A DNA stretch of 64,000 nucleotides, taken from contig WHVA01000480.1 of assembly GCA_015179125.1 (NCBI GenBank), forward strand, positions 22,392 to 86,391, given 5' to 3'. The position numbers were made by a program, and so were the translations under genes. Numbering within the stretch: position 1 is the first letter of the stretch; every line of letters begins with the position of its first letter. Source of the DNA: Gautieria morchelliformis. Lineage: Eukaryota; Basidiomycota; Agaricomycetes; Gomphales; Gomphaceae. Shown piece by piece: positions 1-10,002 of the stretch. The notes under the pieces are model-generated. The model saw nothing but the letters and a program-made list of their open reading frames with translations, ran no database searches and was not told the DNA's origin.

Positions 1-1524
1 CAAGATGAATCCTGCGGTTAGTGGCGCGGTTGCCGTGGGGGGTTTGTTGGGTCTGGAGCCATGGGCCGAGGTCCTCGCGATCGTCACATCGGCGTCAACG
101 TCATAGTAACCAAGGGCACATTCAAAGGCTATATTGGAACCATCAAGGATACGAACGGACCAACAGCACGAGTAGAACTGAACACAGGCAATAAGGTGAT
201 TACCATCGAAAAGGGAAAGCTTTGGGTGCAAGGGAGGAACGGCGAACAGCCTCGGCCTCTTGAGACCGATTCTCGCCAAATGGGACCTCCAAGCTCTACT
301 TACGACAACGCCCGTACTCCGAACCACTCCAGTGACTTTGGCTCCAAAACGCCAGCCTGGGGGGGTTCGAGAACACCGAACCCATATGCTGCTGGTGGAC
401 GCACCCCTGCTTGGGGTACTTCCACACGTACGCCGAATCCGTATGATTCGGGGTCAAAAACACCAGCATGGAATGTGTCAGCTCGCACGCCGAATCCTTT
501 CGCGGAAGGAAACAAAACGCCGGCATGGAATGTTTCCGCCAGGACACCAAATCCTTACAGCGGCAGCGGATGGGCTACGCCAGGTCATGGTGGTGGTGGC
601 GGTAGCGGTGGCGGAGTGGGAGGCGCCACACCTGGACGATCATGGGGTGGTGCAACGCCAGCAAGAGCTACCAATGGCTGGGGATCCGGTGCAGATTCTA
701 CAGACGATAATTGGGTTTGTCACAAATATTTTCTCCTGTCCATTGCTGATTGTATTTTATTCCCTCGCCTTAGGGCCAACCTCCTGAGAGCCACCCGCCA
801 TATTCTGCGCCAACCCCTGGTGCCAACTCTTACTCAGCCCCGACACCAGGAGCGGCGGGTGCTCCAACACCAGGGGCATCTGGAGCGGGTGCACCCACGC
901 CTGCCGTGTATGGCGCGCCTACCCCAGGAACTTACAGTGCACCTACTCCAAGTTTCGCACGTACTCCTGGGGTTGCTGCAACTCCGTTCGTTCCTGGCGG
1001 TGTCGCTGATGCTGCACCTCAACCCGTATTCGGTGAGCAGGTGTCATTTGTATGTTTACTTTGTATAACTAATGTCGCATGCAGGAGCGGACCAAGAAAA
1101 GTGGCTGCTTGACCCCACCATCAGACGCTCTGGTCTCTGTGTCCAGCTCAAGTCCCGGAAGGGTGGCAGCTTTGACTGGCACAATGGAGATTATGAGGGC
1201 GCGGAAGGCGTACTGATGGGAGTGATGCAAGTCGATTCGGAATACACATCCACTGCACAGGTCTCTCTCACACACTTACCACGCCCTGATTTGCCATCGG
1301 AGGTCTCTGCTGTGCCGGCATACCATCTAGCCCCGATTCCCCCAAGTTTGAAAGGTCAGTTTGCAATTGCGCTGCATGGGGAGTTCAAGGGCCAGAAAGT
1401 AGAAATCATGGACCATGATGGCGATCAATTCGTTATAACACCAGCCGACGAGGTAGGCGGAAAATTTGCAGGGGCTCGAAGCGGGGAGCTGTGTAAGTGG
1501 GTGGCGAGCTGGGATGCACGTTAA
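1..1524 (+). CDS. SPT5: Transcription elongation factor Spt5, 3' part (partial at window start)
   Basis: Spt5 pairs with Spt4 (DSIF) on RNA polymerase II in the nucleus. Coding enters from the left and runs through exons ending at 714, then 774-1032 and 1085-1524 (stop TAA 1522-1524). GT-AG introns lie at 715-773 (59 nt, phase 0) and 1033-1084 (52 nt, phase 1); both keep the frame open. In order: a KOW motif from about 97 (VIVTKGTFKGYIGTIKD), a C-terminal repeat region of alternating RTPNPY and KTPAW units (about 300-560), a Gly run, more APTPG repeats, then a C-terminal KOW-like domain (1085-1524). In the family the TP repeats are CDK9/Bur1 targets. Oddity: bases 1-24 read sensibly in frame 2 (KMNPAVSG), while from base 25 frame 1 is right (RGGFVGSGAMGRG) and has a TAG at 19, so an indel sits near 17-25. 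No similar host gene of this integrity follows. Confidence 0.93.
715..773 (+). other. SPT5 intron (59 nt)
   Basis: Donor GTTTGT directly after a TGG codon and acceptor CCTTAG. Removing it joins DNW to GQPPESHPPYSAPTPG in frame, which continues the SPT5 repeat region. Confidence 0.85.
1033..1084 (+). other. SPT5 intron (52 nt)
   Basis: Donor GTGAGC and acceptor ATGCAG. Splicing in phase 1 gives QPVFGADQEKWLL and opens the final KOW-like domain. Confidence 0.85.
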
Positions 1525-2169
1525 TGTACATGTATCAGTATTGGGTTCTCGTTGTAGTCCTGTTTTGAGATAGCGTAACGTTAACTTAACGGGACAGCTA
1601 TACTCACTGTTGCCGACAGCAGTATGCAAGAATGATTGCACTCAACTTGCCGATCCGTTGTTAGATTAGCTTAGCAATCCGCGGTACATTGCTCAAAATC
1701 CTAGACTTTTTGTTTAAACCATCAATTCTCAACGGCGGACTTGTAAAGCGCTTCCCTGTCATCGGTTAGCACTCGGCTCGACGTTTAGAACATGGAATTT
1801 AGGAATTGAGCTCTACGGAAAGTCACTTCCGGTTACCCCTGCGAGGGCCTTCGCGAGCAGCCGCTGGCGAGCCACGCGCCTCAGTGTCAGGCACGCACTG
1901 GAGGTTTGCACATATGTACTGACATACATGTGGGCGAATTAATGTCTTCTCAGCTCCGACCTATCATCCATGTTTACGTGAAGACATGTGCCCTCGTGGA
2001 TCTAGCTATCGAGTCATTCCGTTATCCAGACCTTCTCGATATTTGTTCAATACCATTTTGGAACACGCCTCACGAATCACACATGCCGTCCACCCAAGTT
2101 GTTGAGTACTCTTTTCGCATATTTGTAATTGGAACCCGTGATTGAATTTAAGTGACGTGGCCACGCCGT
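1525..2169. other. Intergenic stretch after SPT5, no gene seen
   Basis: About 640 bases with only short shadow ORFs. It should hold the SPT5 3' UTR and poly(A) site, but I see no canonical AATAAA that decides the end. Confidence 0.5.
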
Positions 2170-2184
2170 CCAATGGCTATAAAA
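2170..2184 (+). promoter_or_regulatory. CCAAT box plus TATA box
   Basis: CCAAT at 2170-2174 and TATAAAA at 2178-2184, followed about 40 nt later by an ATG at 2223. This looks like the promoter of the decayed aspartic-protease gene that follows. The two motifs are unusually close, so one of them may be coincidental. Confidence 0.45.
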
Positions 2185-2244
2185 CGCAAGGCTTTCCTAA
2201 GTGTTCGTCGCCCTATCTTTCTATGGCTTCGCTTGGCAACTTGC

Positions 2245-2299
2245 CAGGGGGTTCACCTCAAGGATATGGTTCAATCATATCCTTGAGGTGAGCCCCCTG
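2245..2299. repeat. Hairpin 1: 24-bp inverted repeat, 7-nt loop
   Basis: Arms 2245-2268 and 2276-2299 are reverse complements with one mismatch (a G-T pair in RNA). The loop is 7 nt. It lies just after the ATG of the protease relic. Confidence 0.95.
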
Positions 2300-3104
2300 A
2301 TTTTGTCGACCACTACAGCTCGGTACGTCGAATTGTACTACCACACGATTCCAGGTACCTTCAGCGGTATATACCTTTGATTGGTACAGTACATACGGGA
2401 TATCCTCAGGTGGGGATTCACTATTTCTGGATCCAGCCAGATGTGCGGCACTTTATTTCGCGATTGGAAGTTCACACAAGCCTCAACAAACTCCTCCACC
2501 GAAACTACATCAACACTCCATACTACACCTTCTATCACCCTCCATCGAGATTCCAACACCCTCCACTGGTGGATGCTGTCCGTATGGAAATGGCCCCTTC
2601 GTACGATCCGCGGCATTCACTATTAGCGAAGATCGTACACCGAAAACTTGTAGTCTTGTAACTACGAATTGTCAGTGTACAATCTTGGTTCAAGTCAGTC
2701 TTTCTGTGTCATCATATGTCCCTCAGTACCCTAACTATGACTAGCCGGCGAATACACCGTCACGGTGGTGAGCTACTTCCGATGTCTAATCACACCCTGT
2801 ATGCCTGGCGGTCCGGATGAACAGTTGTTCAAAGTCCAGCTCGATACCGGTCATGTGGGGTTGATTGTGAGCTGATCCAGGATCGTCTTCGCGGTGTGTT
2901 TCTCGTGTGTTTCGCCGTAGCAGTTGATTTGACCAATTTGATTATATGTAAATCAGCTGGGTTTTTGGAGCTGGGTGCAACATTTTTGGAGCCTCAGACC
3001 GTAGGAGTAAGCGGCGCTTACCCCTACATGCTGTGTATTAGGTGAGTCTCGTGACCTTGAACGACACTGCATGAACATGTGTTGTTCAAGAGGGATCTGT
3101 TACA

Positions 3105-3165
3105 GGGAAACTCAACGTATCAGTGTATACAGGGGCCCTGTATACACTGACACTGCGAGTTTCCC
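3105..3165. repeat. Hairpin 2: nested inverted repeat with 1-nt loop
   Basis: Inner arms 3120-3134 and 3136-3150 are perfect reverse complements around a single G. After a 6-nt unpaired spacer on each side, outer arms 3105-3113 and 3157-3165 pair again perfectly. The right arm carries protease-like coding sequence (VYTDTASF). Confidence 0.95.
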
Positions 3166-3819
3166 AACCCGCACTAGTTCTAAATTGAGTCTAGAGGTGA
3201 TATTCGGCGTCGCTGAGAAAATCAATTACCATCTTGCTCTGAAGAGCGAGCCGTATCGATGGCATTCTCGGCTTAGGTTTCGAACCGTAAGTTTGACCCG
3301 CTCTCTGGGTTTTACTCGGAATCAAATTCCAGTTTTCCAGTCCGGCGGAAGGGACATTTAATATTAAGGACCCCAATGTAAGATCTTTGCTGTTGGTGGT
3401 CACTTGATTGTCATATCACTGACCATATATACTTGACCCTATATATATAGAGCCTTAGTACCGCTCTGCGATCCCAAGACAGGACAATGGTTCGTCATTG
3501 TAGATAAGTCATTACTCCCATCTTAATCTTTCATCAGAACTACCTCTTTTGCATCGGCATCACCAGAAGAGGGTGAGATTACTATGCTAATCCGGCTTGG
3601 ATCTAATAATCCCATAGGCGAAGTTTCTTGTCCCTGGATTGTATCCCTCCCCAGACGCCTAAGCCTAGATTTTGGATCCCAGGCCTTTCCGGCAAGGGAA
3701 TATGGATAGTCTATGCTATGGTTTTGGATGGGACTTTCTCCGTTTGATAGCGACTTTGAGAAAAGAATGTTGGAAGCTCCTATTGAAGTTCTTCTTGATA
3801 CAGGTGTGTTGCGACGACA

Positions 3820-3864
3820 GTGTCAGAGATCAATCATACTATCGGTATGATTGAGCTCTGACAC
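3820..3864. repeat. Hairpin 3: 20-bp inverted repeat, 5-nt loop
   Basis: Arms 3820-3839 and 3845-3864 pair with one mismatch. It follows the second DTG of the protease relic by about a dozen bases. Confidence 0.95.
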
Positions 3865-3865
3865 A

Positions 3866-3936
3866 GTTTTGCGGGAAGTAACAGTGTGTTGTACCTGAAC
3901 ACTTAAGGGACAACATACTGTTACTTCCCGCAAAAC
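3866..3936. repeat. Hairpin 4: 26-bp inverted repeat, 19-nt loop
   Basis: Arms 3866-3891 and 3911-3936 pair over 26 bases with one mismatch. It starts one base after hairpin 3 ends, so two cruciform-capable units are abutted. Confidence 0.95.
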
Positions 3937-4297
3937 ATTGTGGAATCCACCTATCAAAAAATCGGAGGAAGAAGGGGCTAGGGGGTTCAGTTGCATAGTC
4001 AGCGGGCGGGTCGCACCAGCAGGGAAAGCGTTAGGGCGCTAAAATGGTAGATCGCTAGGCATGACTGTATGTGCCACCTACAACGGATATGGATAAACCT
4101 GAGTGGCTCATGGATTTTCTGGCCAGGAGGCAATCTATAGCCCATTGTTAGAAGCTACCGTATCTCCTGATGCTTGGATCCATAGCCGGCTGAAATCACA
4201 GGATGACGATCCTAGTACTTGCTCGATTTTGGGAGTAGTAAGTGTTCTGTATCGTTTAATACGTCCACAAGTGACAAGATGTGATTCTATACTTTCT

Positions 4298-4346
4298 AAG
4301 CGTAGTAGTGCTCAAAGAAAGTCTTTCTTTGAGCACTATTACGCTT
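4298..4346. repeat. Hairpin 5: 24-bp inverted repeat, 1-nt loop
   Basis: Arms 4298-4321 and 4323-4346 are reverse complements with one mismatch around a single T. It sits inside a short open frame (4103-4393) that is not recognised. Confidence 0.95.
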
Positions 4347-5657
4347 ACTTCAATGCTGATCCCAATGACCCTAAGGTGGCTTTAGAACTGCGATAGGCAA
4401 GGTTAAACAACGGAGTTTTTGAATGGCAATATGGTCTATTTTATGCACCATACCCCCTTTCAGCTTGCTTCGGAGCTCTGTGGATAACAATATCATTAGA
4501 ATAATGCTGCGACACAGCCCCGGATAGTGATAATCTGTGTTTGCTTCAGCTGGAATGTAGTACGAAACTTACAATTCATGAATTCATGCATTGGAGTTCC
4601 AGATTGATAATTAATGCTTTGGCTCCTGCGAGTAGGTTCTTTCATTCCGGTGGCTATATTAGTACTGCTCTCCTCTTGCAGCCTGGCCAAGGATCCAGAT
4701 GACCGAGTTTTGGATATATACAGTACGCATAGGAGTCTTCTAGAAAAACCTGATGCTCAGTTGTTAAGATCCCATTTGCTCTCTAGCCAAGCATCGCCGT
4801 ACTGTGTGCTTGCACATGCTTTCTGTGCAGCGTCACGGCAGTACAAGCAGTTTGATGAAGCGATGACATTCCAAAAGGGATAATCTCATAGATCCATTTG
4901 AGAGCCTGCGGGGGAAAGGTCTCCGCATCAAGTAGAAGCTCATGCATGGCTTCATTCGATGAGACATTTGCCTCTTGTCCTGCGGTTCTCTCCAAATCTG
5001 TTCACATGCGTAAGGATCTGCACACGTTCAGCTCAGTCCCCACCAATAACCATATCTATCTGTTTCTTGTTTGCGATGAGAAGCAGCTCGGCACCTGTGT
5101 ATTTGAGCAGTGTTGTTGGGCCTGCAGGCATGAACTTCTTTGTTGCTACACCTTCTCCAAATGTTTCATGCTTCCCTTCAGGCGGATAAGACACCCCTTT
5201 CTTGGGATTGAGTCCTGCTTGAGGTGCGGACAGGGCATCAGGGTTCTTAACTTGAAGAATAAGAGTTGATGAAAGCGGAATCCCCAGCTCACTAGACTAG
5301 ACCTCGCCAGGGGATGAGGGATAAGTGAGGTGATAGGCGAGATTCTGATTGCATTTTGATGGGGAGAGCGTTTCGTCCGTTGGACTGTATATATACACAC
5401 CTCGACCTGCTAAGCGGGCAGGCTGAATGTGATGCTCACCTGTAGGTGGAAATAGTATTAAATTCCCAGCTGAACGTGACCATGCATACCTCTTGTGTTC
5501 GTCTGATAAACCTATTCTTCCAATCAACTCTTGAAGGATTCCAAATCATCACCAACATTGAGTACAGTGCCAAAGAAAACCTCATGCCACCACAGCTATA
5601 TGCTGCGGATTGACCTGACAATGGCCAGGGACGATCTCTTCAAGGGAGTCTCCCAAT
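4347..5657. other. Unassigned stretch with short ORFs
   Basis: The largest plus-strand ORF is 4614-4883 (89 residues, hydrophobic start, then DPDDRVLDIYSTHRSLLEKP). The minus strand has broken open stretches from 5621 down to 4783. I recognise no family in either. The sequence may be protein-coding debris on either strand; I assign nothing. Confidence 0.4.
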
Positions 5658-6543
5658 TCACTCAGCAGGCTCATTGGAACTGATGACAGCACACCATGCT
5701 ATCATAGAGCACCATGTGGTACAGGCATTTGATGATTCATACCAGAAAATCAAGGTGAACTTGGAGTCTTGATCTGAGACAATGGAGTCTGGGACTCCAT
5801 GAAGTCTGACGATTTCCTTGAGAAATAGCCAGGCTACTCCCTTGGATGTCATGCTCGTCATTGTTGGGACAAGGTGGACATGCAATGTGAGTTGGTCTAT
5901 GATTACCATCAGGTAATCGCAATCATTTGACTTGGGCAATGGGCACATGAAGTCAATACTGATTGACTGCCATGGCCTGTTGGGGGCTGTGTAGTAGGCC
6001 TTGGGGTCACTGGGTGCCAGTCTTGTTCTTCTGGCAACTTGTGTAAGAGGTGCAGAATGCCTCAATGTTGGGCCCATGCCTTACCACCAGTATGACCTTC
6101 GAATATAATTTGAAGTTTTCATGTGGCCATAATGCCCGACTATGTGGTGTGTGTGATTGATTATGATTTTGATAAGCCTCCTTCCTCTTTGAAAAACATT
6201 CCAGGGGACAGAAATGATGTCTCTCTTGAGCTGATTCTTTGTCCAAATCAGCCCATCCCAGATGCTGAATCTTGGGTAGGCACCTGGGTGCACCATGACC
6301 TTAGAGAACATGGTGTCCTCATGGTACATGTTGGGTAGGACCTTTGGCAGGTCCATGTTCTCCTCAATGTGCATGTGCAGTGGTGTGCCATCATTGCAAG
6401 TGGCAATGACCCGGACTTCATTGTTGTCATCTAGGGTGACATCCAATCCAGGCTCCTTTGAGGAGACTTCATTTAATGCAGTGGACTCTAGGGTCCATGC
6501 CTCTGTCCTTTCTGTGAGGTGAGTGGATCACCTCGTGGCTGCT
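5658..6543 (-). pseudogene. Ty3/gypsy pol fragment (RNase H tail to integrase), old copy
   Basis: Reading down from 6543, broken frames give the spacer after RNase H (RVIATCNDGTPL), the pre-integrase region (IWDGLIWTKNQLKRDI), an H2C2-like zinc region (HIVGHYGHMKTSNYIRR) and the integrase start (ISIDFMCPLPKSNDCDYL) down to VSDQDSKFT. It is a diverged sister of the integrase at 9993-11330, with many frameshifts. It is cut on its upstream side at 6543 by an LTR1 copy that begins exactly at 6544. It is incomplete, with no RT and no end of the integrase core. Confidence 0.85.
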
Positions 6544-7658
6544 TGTCAAGATTGGTTTTGAGGCAGTCATATCGTGTATTAGTGAACACAGTGAATGCCC
6601 GAATAACTTGTGCGAATAAGTGTGCTGTCCAGTGAATAAGATGAACCAATAAATGTTCAGAAGATAAGAGGGCTACCCGAATGGGGCTCACCCTATCTAC
6701 AGTTGTAGCAAAATAGCCCGTGGCACTTGACGATGTAATGTGCAAGGTATCGCGGAAAGGTTGTTTAAGTAGCAACAATCCTTTCACCGGCGAAGGCGCT
6801 CCTTCGGAGCCCTTTGCCGACAGCACAGATAATAGTTCAAAGGCTAAGGTAACAAGGTGAAGTATGAAAACTCACCAGTGGTGCTTAAGTCTTAGAGGAC
6901 TCAAGACGATGGTCACAGTGAGATCAAGTTTTGCACAAGATGGACGTATGATAATTGAACTGGAGGATATACATGTGAATGTAAACTACTTATATTGAAT
7001 GCTCATATGATATCAGCGAATAGGAAAGAGGCTGTTATGAGTCAGGGTCAGGGCTGCGCACCGTGCCGTAAACCCACGGCTGTACGGCCATGGCACCCGT
7101 ACCGTCAAGGGTCCAAGGGTCTGTGTCCTGTGCTGGCAGCATAGTATATGGTACGGGTTGATGCCATATGCTACCGTACAAATACGGCCGTGTATGGCAA
7201 TATACGGCATGCATCGGTAAACACCGAAAACCTGTTAGCTGAGCCCAAAAAGGCATCGCCTGACAGGCGCTACTGCTGGCACATACACCGTGCCTGCCTA
7301 AATAGTCTGCATAGGATGACATAAAGTGTAGCTACCTGTGTAGGTCGCATAGGCCCAACATACTAATGCCATGCAATGTCATATCTACACGGTCGGTCAG
7401 TAACTGACCCTCCAATAGCTTGACTGTATAAATATTGCTGTCAACTGTAATACGGATGGTACGGTACCCGTACCTCAGGTCAGAGGGGAGAGGTACTGAA
7501 AGTATGGACGGTATACGGCCTGCCGTACAACTCACCGTACATTGTATGGCTGTATCCGTAATATGGACGGTGCGCAGCCCTAGTCAGGGTTGGGTAGGGT
7601 GCGCAGTTAGGATACAGAATAGATGAAACATGTATACAATAGAAAGAGGGAGGAGTGC
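6544..7658 (-). mobile_element. LTR1-family LTR, truncated, interrupted by a MITE
   Basis: On the plus strand it starts TGTCAAGATTGG at 6544, which is the reverse complement of the LTR1 3' end. It matches the other LTR1 copies (26311-27311, 36831-37862) through 7040 and again from 7583 to about 7658. The gap is the hAT-like MITE. The outer end is lost because the gypsy LTR2 starts at 7659. LTR1 is about 1 kb long elsewhere. No coding region of its parent element is in the window. Confidence 0.8.
7049..7582. mobile_element. hAT-like MITE (534 bp) with 8-bp target duplication
   Basis: Ends CAGGGCTGCGCACCGT and ACGGTGCGCAGCCCTA form inverted repeats. They are flanked by identical 8-bp copies GTCAGGGT at 7041-7048 and 7583-7590. 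An 8-bp duplication and CAGGG/TAGGG-type ends are hAT hallmarks. There is no transposase inside, so it is non-autonomous. The interior is rich in GTACGG/CCGTAC motifs that could be transposase-binding repeats. Uninterrupted LTR1 copies show the empty site. Confidence 0.88.
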
Positions 7659-7878
7659 TGTAAAAGATAAGGTGTCGATCTTAGAACCTTGTATCACAAG
7701 GGCACTACAGAACTTGACCAATGAGTGGTATTCTGAATGCTACGTAGTGACAGGTAAGAGTAAGATGTGATGGGGGCCGCTGGCCGGTTCCCACGCATAA
7801 ACTACACAGTGGGTCCCTAAGGGGCCCACTGGGATTATGTAATAACTATTGTACATGTAGATACACAGGTTATTTACA
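7659..7878 (-). mobile_element. Gypsy 3' LTR ('LTR2', about 220 bp)
   Basis: On the minus strand it reads TGTAAATAACC ... TCTTTTACA, so it has TG...CA ends. It follows the polypurine tract and the ORFX stop. A second copy is at 23093-23303 and a partial one at 62541-62695. Confidence 0.8.
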
Positions 7879-7890
7879 TCCTCCCCCTCT
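7879..7890 (-). promoter_or_regulatory. Polypurine tract of the minus-strand gypsy
   Basis: On the minus strand AGAGGGGGAGGA lies directly before the LTR2 start. This is the expected plus-strand primer position in LTR retroelements and fixes ORFX as inside the element. Confidence 0.75.
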
Positions 7891-7911
7891 ATAGACAACT
7901 ATAGGGGTCAA

Positions 7912-10002
7912 CTACGACTCATAGAGGTCATCCATAAGGGAGTCCTCTAGAGTGGCCGATACGATGATGTCGTCGTCGTACGGGGCCGGTGGAGCACGTG
8001 ACTCCTCCGGGGGCACCTCTGCGTCATCGGCGGTGATTGGGTGAGGCTGGTTGGCCTCACCACTAGCGGCGGTATCCGCTTGGGTGATGAGGCCAGTGTC
8101 CTCGCGGAGCATGGCCTCAACGGCTGGGGCCTCAGTCTGAGGAGGGGGCCAGAAGCACGCCAGCTCTTGGTCGAGCTGAGCGTGAGTGAGGGGTCGGGGC
8201 ACCGCGGCCCTCACATGGCTGGTCTCGAGGACCTTTTGTTGGCCCTCACGGGCGGCGGGACTGAATGCCGCACCGGTGATGCTGCGTTGAACAAAGTGTT
8301 CAATGCGTGCCACTCGCTCACGAGTGACCCCCGCGTAGCGGGCCAACCATCTCGTGATCTTGGCAAGGGGGATGTTGGGGCCGGCTCGGCCCTCCACAGG
8401 GAATGGGCCCGTGATTGAGAGCTGCAGGGTGGTGCTCTGAGGCGTCAGCACTTCCCTGGCATCGACGAGGCTTGACCATTGGTCTGTCGAGCCAAATAGG
8501 TCAAGTAGCCTCGCCCTGAGCGGTGATGCGACCCCTTTGACCCAGGGCGCAAGGGCCTTCAACCACATCCAGACGTCCATGTCGTCTAGGTTGAAGGTGC
8601 CATCCGCGTTGTCGCGGATGGCAGATGGGATTCCTTCAGGGTTATGTATCCAACCCTTCAGGATGGCCGCAATATTGTGCGGGGTAACGCCCGCTATCAC
8701 GAGACAATCCCTTTTGGGATTGCGAGCGCGTGGTTCACGCTCGATGCGTTTAAATATGCCGGTCATCTCACGCATACGCGCGAGCTGTGGCGTCTCTTTT
8801 GCCCACGCTAAGAGTTCGACGAAGCGTGGTTCGTCGAGCGGGCAGACGTCGTACCATTGAGTATGACGCTATTGGGCCTTCCCTACTGGTCATGGTAGGA
8901 GGCCCGTCTCGGAGATCGGTGCCCCTCCCCCAGGTAGGGAGGGTGAACTGTCCCCGCTGGTGGAGGCAGGACCATGCCAGGCCCGATGTACTGGGCCTTG
9001 ACCTGTGCTATCCACCGTTGTAGGGCGGGGTCGTTGACAGTGTGCAACGATGACACCGCTAGGTAAGTGCTAATCGTGCTTTCCCTTGCAATGGCTAGCC
9101 CATTGATGGTGTTGGGGGTGCCACGCAATTTCTTGCGCTTTTTCTTTGGCTGCTCTGCCAGCTGCTGTGCCCTTTCCGGGTCATACGTCTTCCAGATGGA
9201 CGAGTCTGACTCCCATCCTTCTGGGACGCCGTACGCAGAGTCGGAAGGCATGCTATGCCCTTCCATCGTTGTCGTTGTCGGGGTTGGTGCCGACAATTGG
9301 GATGCTAGTCCCAAATAGGCCCGCCGGCAGAGGCACCGTCGCGCGAAGTGATGATGGCCCGGCCACTGGGTCCGTGGCTGGGTCATGTCGCGGCCTTTTT
9401 GAGGCAACATGGGCCAGGGTAACCTGGAGCTGGGCTGTGCTCAGCTGTTGCTCCAGTTCCTTGATCTTGGTGTGCTCGGTTGCGAGCGCGTAGTCGCGGT
9501 CTTCGACCGCGTGTTCCAACTCCTTGACCTCTTTCTTAAGGTCATGGATGTCCCGGAGGGGCTCTTCTCGTGCGTCACGTGCGATGCCCCTTGGGAGCCA
9601 TCCCCAGGCTGCATCGACAGCGTCGCCGATGTCTTCGTCCCGCAATTTGACCTTGCGGGTGCCTGTTGCAGCCCTTAGGTGTGCGGTGTAGTCCGCGCAC
9701 GTTGCGCAATCGTCTGGGTGGACGATGGCGAGGGCGTCCTCCCATCCCACGATCATCCAGTGCTCCTTGTCTACTGGAGCACGGAGAATATCTGCGGCCC
9801 CCTGTCTCGGGGCCGTTGCTTGCGTTGTGGACGTTGATGGATCAACATCCATCCCATCTTTGGGGGGCATCATCTTCGTGGGGATGATGGTGGTTAGCTT
9901 CCAAGAAGCGATGCGCCCTCGGAAAGATCCGAGGTGAAAATTTAACCGCGCCGTGGCTGGCGCGTCACTTGGTCTGCACGTGACAGACGCATCTAGTGGC
10001 AT
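7912..10002 (-). pseudogene. ORFX: extra ORF between integrase and 3' LTR of the gypsy
   Basis: An ATG at 10002 overlaps the integrase end in another frame. An in-frame second start (MMPPKDGMDVDP) is more plausible. Three open stretches follow (10002-9253, 9410-8883, 8775-7912), joined by two frameshifts near 9250 and 8885. Restored by eye it would be about 690 residues, but I have not written it out. Visible: a Pro/Ser/Thr-rich head, a CATCADYTAHL region, a charged coiled coil (HDLKKEVKELEHAVEDRDY), a basic KKKRKK patch, a WYDVCPLDEPRFVELLAWAK motif, and a C-terminus PPAPYDDDI ... DDLYES that stops about 20 bases before the polypurine tract. I do not recognise the family. It could be a relocated Gag or an envelope-like accessory protein; no zinc knuckle or membrane segment is visible. 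A diverged copy exists at 23319-28140. Confidence 0.7.

Larger units (their letters stand above)
2223..3831 (+). pseudogene. Decayed aspartic protease (pepsin-type) gene
   Basis: Pieces in several frames resemble a pepsin-family (A1) aspartic protease, which cleaves peptides with two catalytic Asp in DTG motifs. The first active-site piece is near 2747-2872 (FKVQLDTGHVGL, DTG at 2843-2851), ending in a TGA. A middle piece at 3136-3358 reads VYTDTASF and then IFGVAEKINYHLAL and NQIPVFQSGG. The second DTG is in APIEVLLDTGV (DTG at 3798-3806). The spacing of about 950 bases between the DTGs fits an intron-containing gene. Stops, frameshifts and near-perfect hairpins (2245, 3120, 3820) sit at the breaks between the pieces. 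The N-terminus and signal peptide cannot be fixed, and the region after 3831 is not recognisable as protease. It is unlikely to make an active enzyme. Confidence 0.6.

Noticed and set aside
2245..2299. Rho-independent terminator
   Set aside because: A eukaryotic nuclear context and no U-tract after the stem; the hairpin belongs to a cluster of similar inverted duplications.
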